A DNA stretch of 64,000 nucleotides from Sphaerolaimus hirsutus (taxonomy: Eukaryota > Nematoda > Chromadorea > Monhysterida > Sphaerolaimidae): positions 31,560,794-31,624,793 of the forward strand of contig OZ038450.1 of NCBI GenBank assembly GCA_964036195.1, in the 5' to 3' direction. The notes under the pieces were generated by a model. It did no database searches. It was given only the letters and a program-made list of their open reading frames with translations, and was not told the origin of the DNA. Positions within the stretch are counted from its first letter, which is position 1, and each line of letters begins with the position of its first letter. A program made the position numbers and the translations under genes. This document shows, in pieces, positions 1 to 10,657 of this stretch.

Positions 1-43
1 TTAACTTTTAACTCTGAACTTTTCCACTTGCGGAACTGGTACC
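1..43. mobile_element. Right end of a TTAAGAG-word MITE, cut by the window start
   Basis: The first 43 bases end in CCACTTGCGGAACTGG, preceded by TTAAC-type words. The same terminus occurs at 19567-19977, 21057-21280 and 50930-51141. The element abuts the outer edge of the left palindrome arm, whose homology with the right arm begins at about base 45. Confidence 0.6.
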
Positions 44-301
44 GGCGCTCACGCAGACTCGGCTGCGAACGAACACGACTGTGCAATATGGTGTGCAGTG
101 CACGAACTTTGCCACGCCTATGCGTACAATTACAGAAATGGGTCGTGCAATGGCCTTAGCGCTGCTTTGGGCGAGGAAGCGGGAAGCAAAGATTCTGAGC
201 CTGTCCAGCTTTGTCATACTATAGGCAGGTTTTACGACACATTTGAGGTGTTAAATTCTAAAAGTCGACTAGTCCAAATATTAAAAATTTTGACTCAGGC
301 C

Positions 302-979
302 TAGAGTTAGAAGAAACCGTTTTTTTAACGCCATGTTTTTTTAAAAACAACGTTTTTTTATAAATTTTGAACGTTAAAAAAACAACGTTTTTTAAAAGCT
401 CCCGGATATGGCCTTGTGTCAACATATATAGGTATATCAGACAAGTGGCAATACTCTGTGATGTTATATATGACCATATAATGGCTGTGAAGCAATGGGA
501 TAACATTATAAGTGGTGATTTGTGTCAAAAATGTCCATTTTTTGTCAACATGTTCGTATATCAGCCTTATAGTCAAATGTTCTTGACTTCAAGTGAAGTT
601 TGGCACGGAATAGTGATCAAACAAGATTATAAAAGGAGGTTGTTACTTTGGGAGTGAAGTTACACACTGTGGAGGTACATGGAAGCACATTACCTGCATA
701 TAATATACTACAGCAACATATGATGGCTTTTTAACCCATGGTAGCACATAGAAATGGATGCTTTGATACTAAAAAATGCCACAAAACCAAAAAAACACCA
801 CCAATGTCAATTTGTGTGTGAAGTTGCGTGCTTGCATGCAAAATTTTCGCAAAATACCTAGTGCTTAGTACTAAAGATTTCAGCCAATGTTTAAAAAAAT
901 GTTTCAGACATCATGTTTTTAAAAAGAAGAAGGTTTTTTTCAAATAATAAACGTTTTAAAAAAACATCAGCCAACCCTA
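302..979. mobile_element. hAT-like MITE, ACGTTTTTTAAA words, left arm copy
   Basis: The ends are TAG(A/G)GTTAGAAG and CAGCCAACCCTA, so the termini read TAGGGTT inward. Runs of AACGTTTTTTAAA lie just inside both ends. The central core, with its 'ATATCAGACAAGT' stretch, is clearly homologous to 5222-5812 although the terminal words differ. No clean target duplication was seen. The right-arm counterpart is 17799-18976, interrupted by 18021-18522. Confidence 0.6.
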
Positions 980-1963
980 ACTTGGGTACTGAAAAAAATA
1001 CCGGTACTTACTTGTGTACCTTTTTACAACAACACACTACCAAAAACAAAACAGTAAACGATAAAAATTGATTTCATGGATTTATAAAAATATATGGAAA
1101 AAAGGAACCAAAATACAAGCAAACACCAAAATGTACAAAAGATACAGTTTCACCTGCTCTATCACATACAGCAAAATTTACTGCTATCAATGCCGTGTTT
1201 TTACAGTGAAAACTTATTTAGGTTTGTGCATTTTTTTCATAGTTTTCATCAGTGTCATACACAAAAGGAAAACACAAAAATTCAATGTGAAATTGCTTGA
1301 TCTCATCGCCATCACAATGTGAAAACAAAATTGAGTTTTCACACACAAGTCACAGTGAAAACTAGTGTGTGTAGGGTCATTATGATAGTGTCAAATTTAA
1401 CATTTGTGGGGAAAATGCAAAAAAAAATGAGCAAGAAGTTGACAAGTCCACTTTGTTTTGGCGTAAAAGTCGACAGGTCCACCTTGCGCATCTTTTTTTG
1501 TGAGGAGAAGATAGCAAGAAACATGTGGGCAGAAGTCCACTGACACTTTGACACATTATTGTCAATATGTGGAACTAAATGGTAGGCATGAGAGAGCCAT
1601 ATTGGACACGCAGCACCAGCCATGAATTGAAAGTGAAGCTTAAAATGCGATTTACTCAAAATCACATTTTGTGGACACGTCGACTTTTAGAATTAAACGC
1701 CTCATTTGGATGTTTTGAACGCATCCAAAATTGATGGCTTGCGTTACGCACGCTTATAATTTTGTTCATTGGTTACACCCCATTACAAAATGTGGATCAC
1801 GTCAAGAGAATATCTCTATTCGCTTAGAATTATCAAACAAATAAGCTGCAGATTTGAGTGAACACATTTTTTTAAAATCCCGAAAACCCGCGTAGCTGGC
1901 TCAAAAGCTGTAAATATTTAGCTTGAACAAAGAAATTTACAAATGATTACACCAAAACGTTCT
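980..1963. other. Unassigned AT-rich stretch in the left arm
   Basis: No convincing exon or complete transposon was recognised. It begins with a short block of GTACTT-type words (984-1025), related to the hAT elements with CAGAGTTG ends. It also holds a CACACAAGTCACAGTGAAAAC block at about 1338. The same sequence lies in the right arm at 14705-15480, so it predates the duplication. Confidence 0.4.
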
Positions 1964-2338
1964 TACCGTATTTACTCGAAATACCCCCCCCCCCCCCAAA
2001 TTGAGTGTATAAGGAACGAAACGACAAAAACTGCGGTTTGTCATCCGGGCAATGCAGAGTACATGTGAAAACAAAAACTGTATTATGTTAGAACAGTGTA
2101 TATACAGTCTACATACTTAAACAAGTCTTATATTTACATGGCGGTTTTTGTTGCATCTTTCGACGTCTGCGTACGTTTCAGCGACAATTTAGTACTGGGA
2201 TTTCAGAAAAATTCTGGCGAAATAATAACCCCCCTCGTTTACCCCCCCCCCCCCTCAAAATTACCACTCTGACAAAATAAACCCCCCGGGGGAAATTCGA
2301 CGATTCGACGAAATGACAAAATTCGAGGAAATACGGTA
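1964..2338. mobile_element. TACCGTATTT MITE, CGAAATAC/C-run type
   Basis: The terminal inverted repeats are TACCGTATTTACTCGAAATA and its complement, ending GAGGAAATACGGTA and flanked by TA. The sequence just inside is C-runs on one side and G-runs on the other. The interior, with words such as GACGTCTGCGTACGTTTCAG, recurs in every copy of this type in the window. The TA target suggests the Tc1/mariner (pogo-like) group. That assignment is inference. Confidence 0.75.
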
Positions 2339-2627
2339 ACCATATTTACTTTTCATAAGATTTACGATTCCTAAAAAATGCAGGCGGGCGGTGCGCATTA
2401 CCTAGTTTCCCGGGAAACACAACGGTAATACTGTCTACTGACATGGACGCGACAACACAAAAGTATACATGACGCCCGATACAAAGAGTCACCAATTTTC
2501 GGCTACGAAATCACGATGAATAAATGAATGTGGTTTCACTGGAGTGGATCGAATGATATTTATACTCCAGTGACTTCAAACCTTACACTCGTGGTTCACG
2601 CTGGAAGCGTGCCAACAGTACATAGTT

Positions 2628-2740
2628 GCTGAAACGTATTTACGTTTACTCGATAAATACGTATACTTGGGTACTGAAAAAATACCGGTACTTACTTACT
2701 CGCGTACTTTTTTAAAGTACGCGAGTACAGAAAAGACAAT
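2628..2740. repeat. Partial hAT-like block with GTACTT words
   Basis: Short repeats of the AAGTAC/GTACTT type, with a palindrome around 'TTTTTTAAAGTACGCG', resemble the subterminal regions of the CAGAGTTG-ended hAT elements. No complete ends were found. It is mirrored at 13560-13670. Confidence 0.4.
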
Positions 2741-2814
2741 TGAGAAATGTTTTGAGGTGCATTAAAAGCACCTGTGTAGCTGCCGCGAGCTGTCAGCTTT
2801 TTGGCTCTAAATAC

Positions 2815-3191
2815 GGGGGTGCACTGATACACACATCTGCCTGTTACGCACATTTTACCCGTTTTTTTCACTTGACACTTTTTAAAGTGATTTTCAGATA
2901 TGAGTGAAGTGAAAAATGGTGCGCAATGACATTAGTGAACTTTTTTCACTTCACTCATATTGGAAAATCACTTTAAAATGTGTCAAGTGAAAAACAGTGA
3001 AAAATGGCTATTTTTCACGGGGGTTTTTCACTTGACACATTTTCAGATATGAGTGAAGTGAAAAAAGTTCACAATGTCATTGCGCAACTTTTTTTCACTT
3101 TACTCATATCTGAAAATCACTTGAAAAAGTGTCAAGTGAATAATACGGGCAAATGTGCGTAAAGGGCAGATGTGCGTATCAGGCCTGCCCC
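2815..3191. mobile_element. hAT-type MITE with TACGCACA words (copy 1)
   Basis: Ends are GGGGGTGCACTGATAC and CAGGCCTGCCCC, flanked by a perfect 8-bp duplication CTAAATAC (2807-2814 and 3192-3199). Inside are TACGCACAT words and inverted blocks of TTTTCACTTGACAC and GATATGAGTGAAGTG. The same element lies in the right arm at 13098-13474 with the same flank, so it inserted before the palindrome formed. Confidence 0.8.
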
Positions 3192-3220
3192 CTAAATACG
3201 TGCACCACATGCATTTCCAC

Positions 3221-3608
3221 GGGCGTGCACTGATACGCACACGTGCCCGATACGCACATATGCCCGTTTTTTTCACTTGACACTTTTTCAAGTGATTTTC
3301 AGATATGAGTAAAGTGCAAAAAAGTTGTGCAATGACATTAGTAAACTTTTTCACTTCACTCATATCTGAAAATCACTTGAAAATGTGTCAAATGAAAAAC
3401 AGTGAAAAATGGCTATTTTTCACTGTTTTTTTTCACTTGACACATTTTCAAGTGATTTTCAGATATGAGTGAAGTGAAAAAAGTTCACTAATGTCATTGC
3501 GCAACTTTTTTTCACTTTACTCATATCTGAAAATCACTTGAAAAAGTGTCAAGTGAAAAAAACGGGCATATGTGTGTATCGGGCACGTGTGCGTATCAGG
3601 CCTGCCCC
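3221..3608. mobile_element. hAT-type MITE with TACGCACA words (copy 2)
   Basis: It has the same structure as the element at 2815. It starts GGGCGTGCACTGATACGC, ends CAGGCCTGCCCC, and is flanked by ATTTCCAC on both sides (boundary ambiguous by one base). Only about 30 bases separate it from copy 1. The right-arm partner is 12679-13068. Confidence 0.8.
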
Positions 3609-3825
3609 CATTTCCACTTCTGTTTCGAGCTGCATGATGCAGCAGTCGTGTTGTCAGCAAGCTGCCAGTTAACCACATATTGTTGTCAGTGTTGGTTATT
3701 GTTTTGTGGGTCACTGTGAATGCGCTTTGAAACCCTACTTGTCACAACTCACAATGACTTCAACTTTATCGACGTGTTTATTGAACAACGTGTGTTCATA
3801 GCCTGAAGACGGTGGTTCTTGCTTT

Positions 3826-4690
3826 GACACTAGCGCCAAGAGCCAGCGCCAGGCATTTTGCTCCTGGCGTCAGGAAAAAATAGCGCCAAGCACCTAAAAC
3901 GGGCCAGGCTCATTACGCACAAAAACTCGGCACGCACATGCGCCCGTTACGCACAGATCAAAACTCGCCACGCACATCGACTCGCCACGCACATAAATGG
4001 TGCTGTGCATAACGGGCCATGTGCGTGGCAGGGGTATGTGCAAAAGGTAATGTAAAAAATTTGGCGCCATTGATGCTTGGCGCTTGCCACGAAAAGCGCC
4101 ATCGCGCTTTTAGCGCTTGGCGCTATCTTTACCCGCGCCAGGAGCAAAATGCCTGGTGCTGGCTCAAGGCGCTAGCGCCAACGGGCAAAAGCCCCATGGC
4201 GCCATTTTGCTCCAGCGCCATTGGCGCCTGGCGCTAGACATCAGAAATCGATGTTCGGGTCGCTTTTACCAACACTAGTGCCGTATTGTTCCGAAAACAA
4301 TGTGACATTAGCGTTGGTAAAAACGACCCAAACATTACCAATGCTAGTACATGACATTAGCGTTGGTAAACCAAACCTGCTGCATTGTTCTCGCTTGGGA
4401 TCATGCTCGGTCATTCATAAGCTTCGCTCGCACAAAAACTTGGAACGCACACAACCTCGGTACGCACACAAACTCGGTACGCACATGGCATCAGCGGGCC
4501 GAGTCGGTGTGCGTGACGAGTTAACTTCTGTGCGTAATGGGCCTATGTGCGTGCCGAGTTTCTGTGCGTACAGCTACAGGCTCCCTAAAAGAGCCTGTAA
4601 ACACGATGGCACGTTTCCATGGCATGGCGCCAAGCGTCGATGGTGCCATGGCACATTTTGCATTGGCGCCAGCGCCATGGCGCTTTTACA
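3826..4690. mobile_element. GGCGCC-word hAT-like element, left arm, with a later insertion
   Basis: Dense GGCGCC, GCGCCATGGCGC and TGGCGCTAGCGCC words lie on both sides of a left-only insertion (3901-4583). The right-arm counterpart at about 12290-12470 is compact and uninterrupted. The family is defined by the copy at 20592-20856, with TAGTGAT ends and an 8-bp duplication. The 3' end here sits about 90 bases upstream of the sushi exon. Confidence 0.6.
3901..4583. mobile_element. Left-arm-only insertion with TACGCACA words
   Basis: It starts GGGCCAGGCTCATTACGCAC and ends GTACAGCTACAGGCTC. The flanking 8-mers are CCTAAAAC and CCTAAAAG. The right arm has the empty site AGCACCTAAAACAC, so this insertion is younger than the palindrome. 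A second copy of the family is the right-arm-only element at 18021-18522. A GGCGCC-word block (about 4061-4236) and a small hairpin at 4250-4375 (words GCGTTGGTAA and TTACCAACAC) are nested inside. Confidence 0.75.
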
Positions 4691-4776
4691 TCACCACCAT
4701 ACCATTTATTGCAAAGTCCTACCCTTTTACAACCCTACCACGAGGTATGCTCCATGCTCGCGTGTTCGTAGCCTAA

Positions 4777-4966
4777 TCGGGTGACCCTTTGCCGGGGGCC
4801 ATGGGCATGTACCCGCCGGGCACGTTCGTGTCCGTGCGCTGCAAGGAGGGCCAGTTCCAGCTGGAGGGCGGCGCGCAGTCAGTGATCGTCAACGGCACCT
4901 GTCTCGCCTCTGGCCTGTGGCACTGGTTCCAGCCGCTCTACACTGGCCAGGAGTTCTGCGTTGCCT
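4777..4966 (+). CDS. Sushi/CCP-like exon A of a host gene (left copy)
   Basis: The open frame contains YPPGTFVSVRCKEG, then NGTC and SGLWHW, and ends QEFCVA. The Tyr-Pro-x-Gly-Thr-x-Val, Cys-Lys-Glu-Gly, Gly-Thr-Cys and terminal Cys pattern is what a sushi (complement control protein) module shows. These are usually extracellular disulfide-bonded binding modules. GC content is far above the surroundings. The 3' border is a consensus donor (GCCT|GTGAGTACC), leaving one base of a codon. Exon 6894-7062 supplies the other two bases (T+AT, Tyr), so the splice phase fits. The 5' border is unclear: an in-frame TAA lies at 4774-4776 and the nearest AG (4770-4771) precedes it, so the acceptor may have been lost near the transposon upstream. 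Confidence 0.7.
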
Positions 4967-5221
4967 GTGAGTACCTTTGGCTGTGCTGGCATTCCCTGCC
5001 GCCTGTGAGAACCTTTGATGTTTGTGTTTCAGAATGGTTCCAACTTTCCTTGTTTTGGGCAGTAGCTTCCCAATATCTTATTTTGTAGTCTGTATCCAAT
5101 TCCTATGTTCATTTTTTAACAAAATTTTCAATATGACGACTGCTCGCCTGCGTCACTGAGCTCTGTGTGCAGCCAGGAATGTTCTAAGCATGAACAGTAG
5201 ATAATTATGCATATGTGAGGC

Positions 5222-5812
5222 TAGGAATGGAATGTCATTTAAAAAAAGTGCTTTTTTAGCTTTTTTTCAAAAAATGTCAAGATGTTACCTAAAAAGCTCC
5301 CCCCAAATATGGTTCTGAGTCAATATATACAGGCATATCAGACAAGTAGCAGTACTTGTGATTATATATTGCCATAGAATGGCACTGTAGTCATGGGACA
5401 GCATTATAGGTAAGTGATGATTTCTGCCAAAAAAATCCACTTATATTGACTCATTATGTATATCGCTGTTTGTGAATGTTTTGTGATGTAATGCATGGAA
5501 TAGTGCTCAAATAAGTGTTTCAGAGAAGGCTAATACATTGAGACTGATGTTTTCAACTGTGGAAAAGTGTCTGGAAGCACATTGGCTGGATATCATATGT
5601 ATACTACACTGACATATCACAACTTATTATTACATTATAGCATGCAGGAATAGAAGGAATGCCACTAAAAATGCTTCAAAACCAATGAAAACCATCACCA
5701 ATTGTAATGTGCATGTGAAATCGCCAATATGCATGCAAAAAATTGCAAAATACCTAGTGTATAAGTACCAGAATTTTTGCCAGCACTTTTAAAAAAAAAC
5801 GTTGCCATCCCT
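5222..5812. mobile_element. hAT-like MITE, AGTGCTTTTTTA words, left arm copy
   Basis: Ends are TAGGAATGGAATG and GTTGCCATCCCTA, flanked by the related 8-mers TGTGAGGC and TGTGAAAC. AAAAAGTGCTTTTTTAGC words lie inside the left end. The interior is homologous to 302-979. It sits in the intron between sushi exons A and B and is shared with the right arm (10658-11244), so it predates the palindrome. Confidence 0.65.
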
Positions 5813-6365
5813 ATGTGAAACTGTGGCATGTATTTATTTCTGCAGCAGCTTTGCATCCATTGCCAGCTACTCGGAAATGGGGATAGGCATTTGGTGTGTA
5901 AATTAGAGGTTTTGGCTTTGTTCTATTGGGAATAAAAGTAGGCCCAATTGTGATATGTAACATGCAAGTATTTTGTGAAAGCGCAAGTGCATAGAACGTC
6001 CAGCACTGTAACGGGGTTCAGGTCTGTGAAGGGGGACAAAACCTGCTTTGTTTACCTACTAAGGTATTGAAAATGAGCACGTGATTTTGAATTAAAAATA
6101 CGCACAGATAAGTAGGTAGATAGCTGATTGATTGTGGCGGTTGAGCAGATAAAAGCCAAAAACTTAAAAGCCAAAATTATGGCAGAGCGGGCCTGTGATA
6201 GATACATATTTAGCGGGAGTGTTGGTGGGGGTAACCGCCAAACTTCGCTACAGATCCCTTGGGGTACGATGGGAATTCAACGGTGCAAACATGAAACGGC
6301 CCTGAGATCATGTCCAAGAAAGGGCCAGAGTAACCAAATTGCCCAATCATTACAAACCACCCTAA
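5813..6365. other. Intronic sequence between sushi exons, no feature recognised
   Basis: AT-rich sequence shared with the right arm (10147-10657). It is treated as intron because it lies between two phase-compatible exons of one gene. It includes the target site (near 6310) into which the right arm took a solo LTR. Confidence 0.4.
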
Positions 6366-6859
6366 TGCTACGATTACAGCTCGGGCGTAAAATTCCAGCG
6401 TAAAATTCCATCGCAAAATTGATAACATAAAAGTGGATGATGATACAGGACTGCAATTTTTCATGGAGAATATGTTTATCAATACCTTCATTGTGTCCGA
6501 GAGTCATCATCCACATTCACTGCCATTTGATTGCGGAAATTTAAAAATTTCTATTTTACGTTGGAATTTTACGCCAGCTGAAGAAAAATCAATTCTACGC
6601 TATGTCATTGCATGCAATCACCTGGCGTAGAATTGACTTTTCTTCAGCTGGCGTAAAATTCCAACGTAAAATAGAAATTTTTAAATTTCCACAATCAAAT
6701 TGCAGTGACTGTGGATGATGACTCTTGGACACAATGAAGGTATTGATAAACATATTCTCCATGAAAAACTGCAGACCTGTATCATCATCCACTTTTATGT
6801 AATCAATTTTGCGATGGAATTTTACGCTGGAATTTTACGCCCGAGCTGTAATCGTAGCA
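6366..6859. mobile_element. Foldback element, left arm only, TAA target duplication
   Basis: The two halves are inverted copies (TGCTACGATTACAGCTCGGG and its complement) joined near 6614. TAA flanks both ends, and the right arm keeps the empty site CCCTAAACGCC, which proves an insertion with a 3-bp TAA duplication. Internal words are GTAAAATTCC/GGAATTTTACG. The core after the words matches the foldback at 38932-39443. TAA or TWA targets are typical of PIF/Harbinger elements. Family is inferred. Confidence 0.8.
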
Positions 6860-6893
6860 TAAACGCCAAATTGACGCCCTAATCTACGCGCAG

Positions 6894-7062
6894 ATTGCCG
6901 CGGCGTGAACGAGAGCGCGGTGGAGCAAGGCAACTTCTCGTACGCGCCGCCGGCCGCCGCGCCGCAGACGCTCGTGTCCGGCCGCACCGCCGTCACCGTG
7001 CACTGCGACACCAACTTCCTCATCGCCGACACCTACTATGACCCCAATCCGCAGCCCAACAG
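6894..7062 (+). CDS. Sushi/CCP-like exon B of the host gene (left copy)
   Basis: This 169-bp exon is bounded by acceptor CTACGCGCAG| and donor CAACAG|GTGCCA. It starts with two bases of a codon, matching the single base left by exon A. Translation runs Cys-Arg-Gly-Val-Asn-Glu-Ser..., then EQGNFSYAPP, LVSGRTAVTVHCDTNF and ends PNPQPN. Cys followed by Gly-x-Phe-x-Tyr and a Val-x-Cys strand resembles the first half of a second sushi module. GC-rich coding bias contrasts with the flanking intron. The next exon is not in this copy, because the axis of the inverted repeat follows. Confidence 0.75.
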
Positions 7063-7397
7063 GTGCCACTTTTGACTAGTAAGATTACATGACGGTTATC
7101 TGTAATGGCACCACACAGGCTAGTTTTCACTTGTCCTCATTGAAAACTCACTTTTCAGTTTTCAAAATGGTAAAATACTGTGTCAGAATTGACTAAAATG
7201 GCCGCCATCTTTGTTTTTTTTTGTTAGTTTTCATGTTATGAAGTCATTATTGGATACTTCAGAAAAATGCTGCAGACAAACTTTTTTTGTGGAATAAGTA
7301 CGCATTTGTAGGAGATGCAGTAAATGGGATGTGATGGAGAAAATTATACTGTATTTTGGGTACATTTTGTTGATTTTTAGTTATCACATACATTAAA

Positions 7398-7597
7398 NNN
7401 NNNNNNNNNNNNNNNNNNNNNNNNNNNNNNNNNNNNNNNNNNNNNNNNNNNNNNNNNNNNNNNNNNNNNNNNNNNNNNNNNNNNNNNNNNNNNNNNNNNN
7501 NNNNNNNNNNNNNNNNNNNNNNNNNNNNNNNNNNNNNNNNNNNNNNNNNNNNNNNNNNNNNNNNNNNNNNNNNNNNNNNNNNNNNNNNNNNNNNNNN
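7398..7597. other. Assembly gap of exactly 200 N
   Basis: The run is 200 N, the same length as the run at 27015-27214, so it is a placeholder of unknown real length. It lies at the axis of the giant palindrome, where assembly is hardest. Confidence 0.95.
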
Positions 7598-7820
7598 ACT
7601 AATATTAGTCTACAGAACCTTATAAATGGCGGTTTTTGTTGCATTTTTCGACGTCTGCGTACGTTTCAGACGACAATTTTGTACTTGGTTTTCAAAAATT
7701 TTCTTGTGAAATAATACCCCCCCCCCTCGAAATACCCCCCCCCCTCGTTTGACCCCCCCCCCCTCTCGGGACCACTATGAAACAATCACCCCCCGGGGGG
7801 TATTTCGAGGAAATACGGTA
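7598..7820. mobile_element. TACCGTATTT MITE, 3' part, in the palindrome loop
   Basis: It ends GGTATTTCGAGGAAATACGGTA and carries the family interior (TGGCGGTTTTTGTTGC, then the GACGTCTGCGTACG block) and C-runs. The 5' part is hidden in the gap. The left side of the axis shows no copy. Confidence 0.75.
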
Positions 7821-8228
7821 TATGCCAGAGGGATATTATCTCAAATGAAATATAGAATTTTAACAAATATTTTAACATATAAAACAAAATTTATTTTTTT
7901 AATGTATGTGATAACTAAAAATCAACAAAATGTACCCAAAATACAGTATAATTTTCTCCATCACATCCCATTTACTGCATCTCCTACAAATGCGTACTTA
8001 TTCCACAAAAAAGTTTGTCTGCAGCATTTTTCTGAAGTATCCAATAATGACTTCATCACATGAATACTAACAAAAAACAAAGATGGCGGCCGTTTTAGTC
8101 AATTCTGACACAGTATTTAACCATTTTGAAAACTGAAAAGTGAGTTTTCAATGAGGACAAGTGAAAACTAGCCTGTGTGGTGCCATTACAGATAACCGTC
8201 ATCTAATCTTACTAGTCAAAAGTGGCAC

Positions 8229-8397
8229 CTGTTGCGCTGCGGATTGGGGTCATAGTAGGTGTCGGCGATGAGGAAGTTGGTGTCGCAGTGCACGGTGACG
8301 GCGGTGCGGCCGGGCACGAGCGTCTGCGGCGCGGCGGCCAGCGGCGCGTACGAGAAGTTGCCTTGCTCCACCGCGCTCTCGTTCACGCCGCGGCAAT
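8229..8397 (-). CDS. Sushi/CCP-like exon B, right copy
   Basis: Inverted copy of 6894-7062 with the same 169-bp length, acceptor and donor. One base near the donor changes a Pro codon to Arg (QPN versus QRN). The open frame and both splice sites are kept. The exon points toward the axis, so the two gene copies converge. Confidence 0.75.
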
Positions 8398-8489
8398 CTG
8401 CGCGTAGATTAGGGCGTCAATTTGGCGTTTAGGGCGGTTTGAAATGATTGGGCAATTTGGTTACTCTGGCCCTTTCTTGGACATGATCT

Positions 8490-10146
8490 TGTCAGATATT
8501 TTACGTTTTTACTAATTTTACTAGTTTCCGTTTTTACCACAAAAATACGCCACTCGTCGAATTTGCCGCGGCGGAGAATTGTAAATTCCGGTCCCTTTGC
8601 GCTTTTAATTGCGTGCGTAATTAAATAAATGTTTGTTTTTATGGTACGGGGATTTTACACGCAAATCAGGAACGGCGCCAGTACCCCTTGGGGTCCTGAC
8701 AGTTCCTGAGGACGGACACGGCAACTTACCAATCCCTTTCGTAACGGCAGCCAGCGGTTTACTTCGATTACTTGTTAATAAGTCGTAATTAATAAAAATT
8801 CAAATTAAAATTCAAGCAGTTAGTATGCTTCAGGGGGACCAAGTTGGATTCACGGGAACTTTATTTTAGCAATATAATCAGAGTCAATTTCACAATAGCT
8901 CAAGTGAGTCGTATAGCCTCTAGTGGGTGAAAAAATGTAAAATCAGCGCGTTTTATAATCACCAAAATCTACCATAATAGAAATGAATACTAAATCTGAG
9001 ACACAACAATTAACCGTAATGAGCGAAATATAAGGCGAAATTAATGATCACTAGAAAACTATTTACGTAGCGTACAAGGCACAAATAAATTAAATAAAGG
9101 CGGGAAAGTAAATAATTAAATAAAAGGATGCAAACGTGAATTAAACCAAATGTGAAGTAACTGTAATTAACAATGACGTAATTAAAATACCAATTATCTC
9201 ATAGGTGAGTGTCATAAACTGGGTTTCTATTCAAGGGTTACGGTACATTTTAGAGCAGGTGGTGTGACACGTGTTATCAACCTGCGCCCCTTTAGGTGAA
9301 AAATATTTTATAGCGCGCCCGACCAAGGCCACAGAAAGAACGCTCATTTGCGGGGGTTTGTTCAAGGTTGTTGCATTGCCGGGTAAGGGTTGGAACTTTG
9401 GGCCTGAACACACGCTACAATACACTAGCACTTGCGAGTTCACCAATCACCCTGGGTGATGGGAAAAATTAATTGGCACTGCTGTGCTCTTCACTGTAAA
9501 CTGTGCTCTGCATGTGTCTTGTAGTCGTATGTTGACAATAATTGCCGTTTGCCACTTTTCCACCCATTACCTAGTCCTAGGTAAAAATGCACTTGGTCGG
9601 GGAATTTTCTGAATGTTATCTATCGGGGCGTCTAGGCGTTTAACAGAGTCAACACCTTTTAGCTTAATAAGAAACTTTAAAGCTTTTCTAACCGATTCCC
9701 AGACACTGCACCCTTTTGACCAAATATGTAAACTTGATAAAAACCTAAAAATTATAACATTCGAAAGTACATATCGGAAAATGCATTTAAAAAAAACGAA
9801 AGTAATCACTTAATTAACTTAAAATGCGGGTAACCTAATTAGCTTAATTAATAAAACATGAAATGAAAAATTAACATCACACGGGAAGTAATTACGTAAT
9901 TAACGGAAAAGAAAAATACTTAATAAAGTCATGGCCGCAGTAGTGTCCATTCGGGCGTACCGTCCTGGGGCTGCGGCTTCGTTGGTGGATTTGCAGTGCA
10001 CAGCGAACCGCACATTCACTGTGACTTCCCTGTGCACCGCGGGCCGTCATTCGGTCACACATGGTCGTCCTCGAGTCGTCGGAGTGTCTGCACAAAATTG
10101 TCGTTATGTTTTTACGCATGATTGGCTAGCCATATTTCCACCTACA
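8490..10146 (-). mobile_element. Solo LTR of an LTR retrotransposon, right arm only
   Basis: The element runs TGTCAG...CCTACA as written, flanked by a perfect ATCT duplication (8486-8489 and 10147-10150). The left arm holds the empty site CATGATCTCAGG, so it is a clean insertion younger than the palindrome. A sister copy lies in the opposite orientation at 33514-35184. Its AATAAA signal about 390 bp before the end sets the orientation used here. No internal region remains, as expected after LTR-LTR recombination. Family was not identified. Confidence 0.75.
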
Positions 10147-10657
10147 ATCTCAGGGCCGTTTCATGTTTGCACCGTTGAATACCCCAAGGGATCTGTAGCG
10201 AAGTTTGGCGGTTACCCCCACCAACACTCCCGCTAAATATGTATCTATCACAGGCCCGCTCTGCCATATATTTAAGCAAAGTTTTTGGCTTTTATCTGCT
10301 CAACCTCCCCAATCAATCAGCTATCTAGCCACTTATCTGTGCTAATTTTTTTCATTCAAAATCACGTGCTCATTTTCAATACCTTAGTAGGAAAACAAAG
10401 CAGGTTTTGTCCCCCTTCACAGACCTGAACCCCGTGTCAGTGCTGGACGTTCTATGCACTTGCGCTTTCACAAAATACTTGCATGTTACATATCCAATTG
10501 GGCCTACTTTTATTGCCAATATAACAAAGCCAAAACCTCTAATTTACACACCAAATAGCCCCACTGATTAGTACATATTTATGCCTATCCCCATTTCCGA
10601 GTAACTGGCAATGGATGCAAAGCTGCTGCAGAAATAAATACATGCCACAGTTTCACA

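Larger units (their letters stand above)
45..7396 (+). repeat. Left arm of giant inverted repeat
   Basis: Read on the opposite strand, this arm matches 7898-19233 almost throughout. Paired landmarks: 45-260 with 19010-19233; the 302-979 element with 17799-18976; 1964-2338 with 13951-14700; 2815-3608 with 12679-13474; exon 4777-4966 with 12012-12201; and exon 6894-7062 with 8229-8397. A hand comparison of about 150 intronic bases near the axis gave roughly 3% difference. Left-only insertions are 3901-4583 and 6366-6859. Confidence 0.9.
7106..8185. mobile_element. Foldback TGGC(A)CCACACA element at the palindrome axis
   Basis: The ends TGGCACCACACAGGCTAG and its complement face each other across the axis, with at least 290 bp of inverted arm on each side. 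The outer 120 bp closely match the right end of the insertion at 15481-17587 (words GAAAACTCACTTTTCAG and GGCCGCCATCTTTG), so this is the same transposon family. The loop holds a 200-N gap and part of a TACCGTATTT MITE. The flanks are inverted, not direct, so no target duplication can be read. Confidence 0.75.

Noticed and set aside
2815-3608. Regular inverted blocks looking like a CRISPR array
   Set aside because: The blocks alternate in orientation, have no unique spacers, and sit inside elements with 8-bp target duplications in eukaryotic DNA.
9931-10236. A protein-coding gene conserved between 9931-10236 and 33475-33729
   Set aside because: Both lie in sister solo LTRs; similarity is at DNA level across the whole LTR, and the frame shows no domain.
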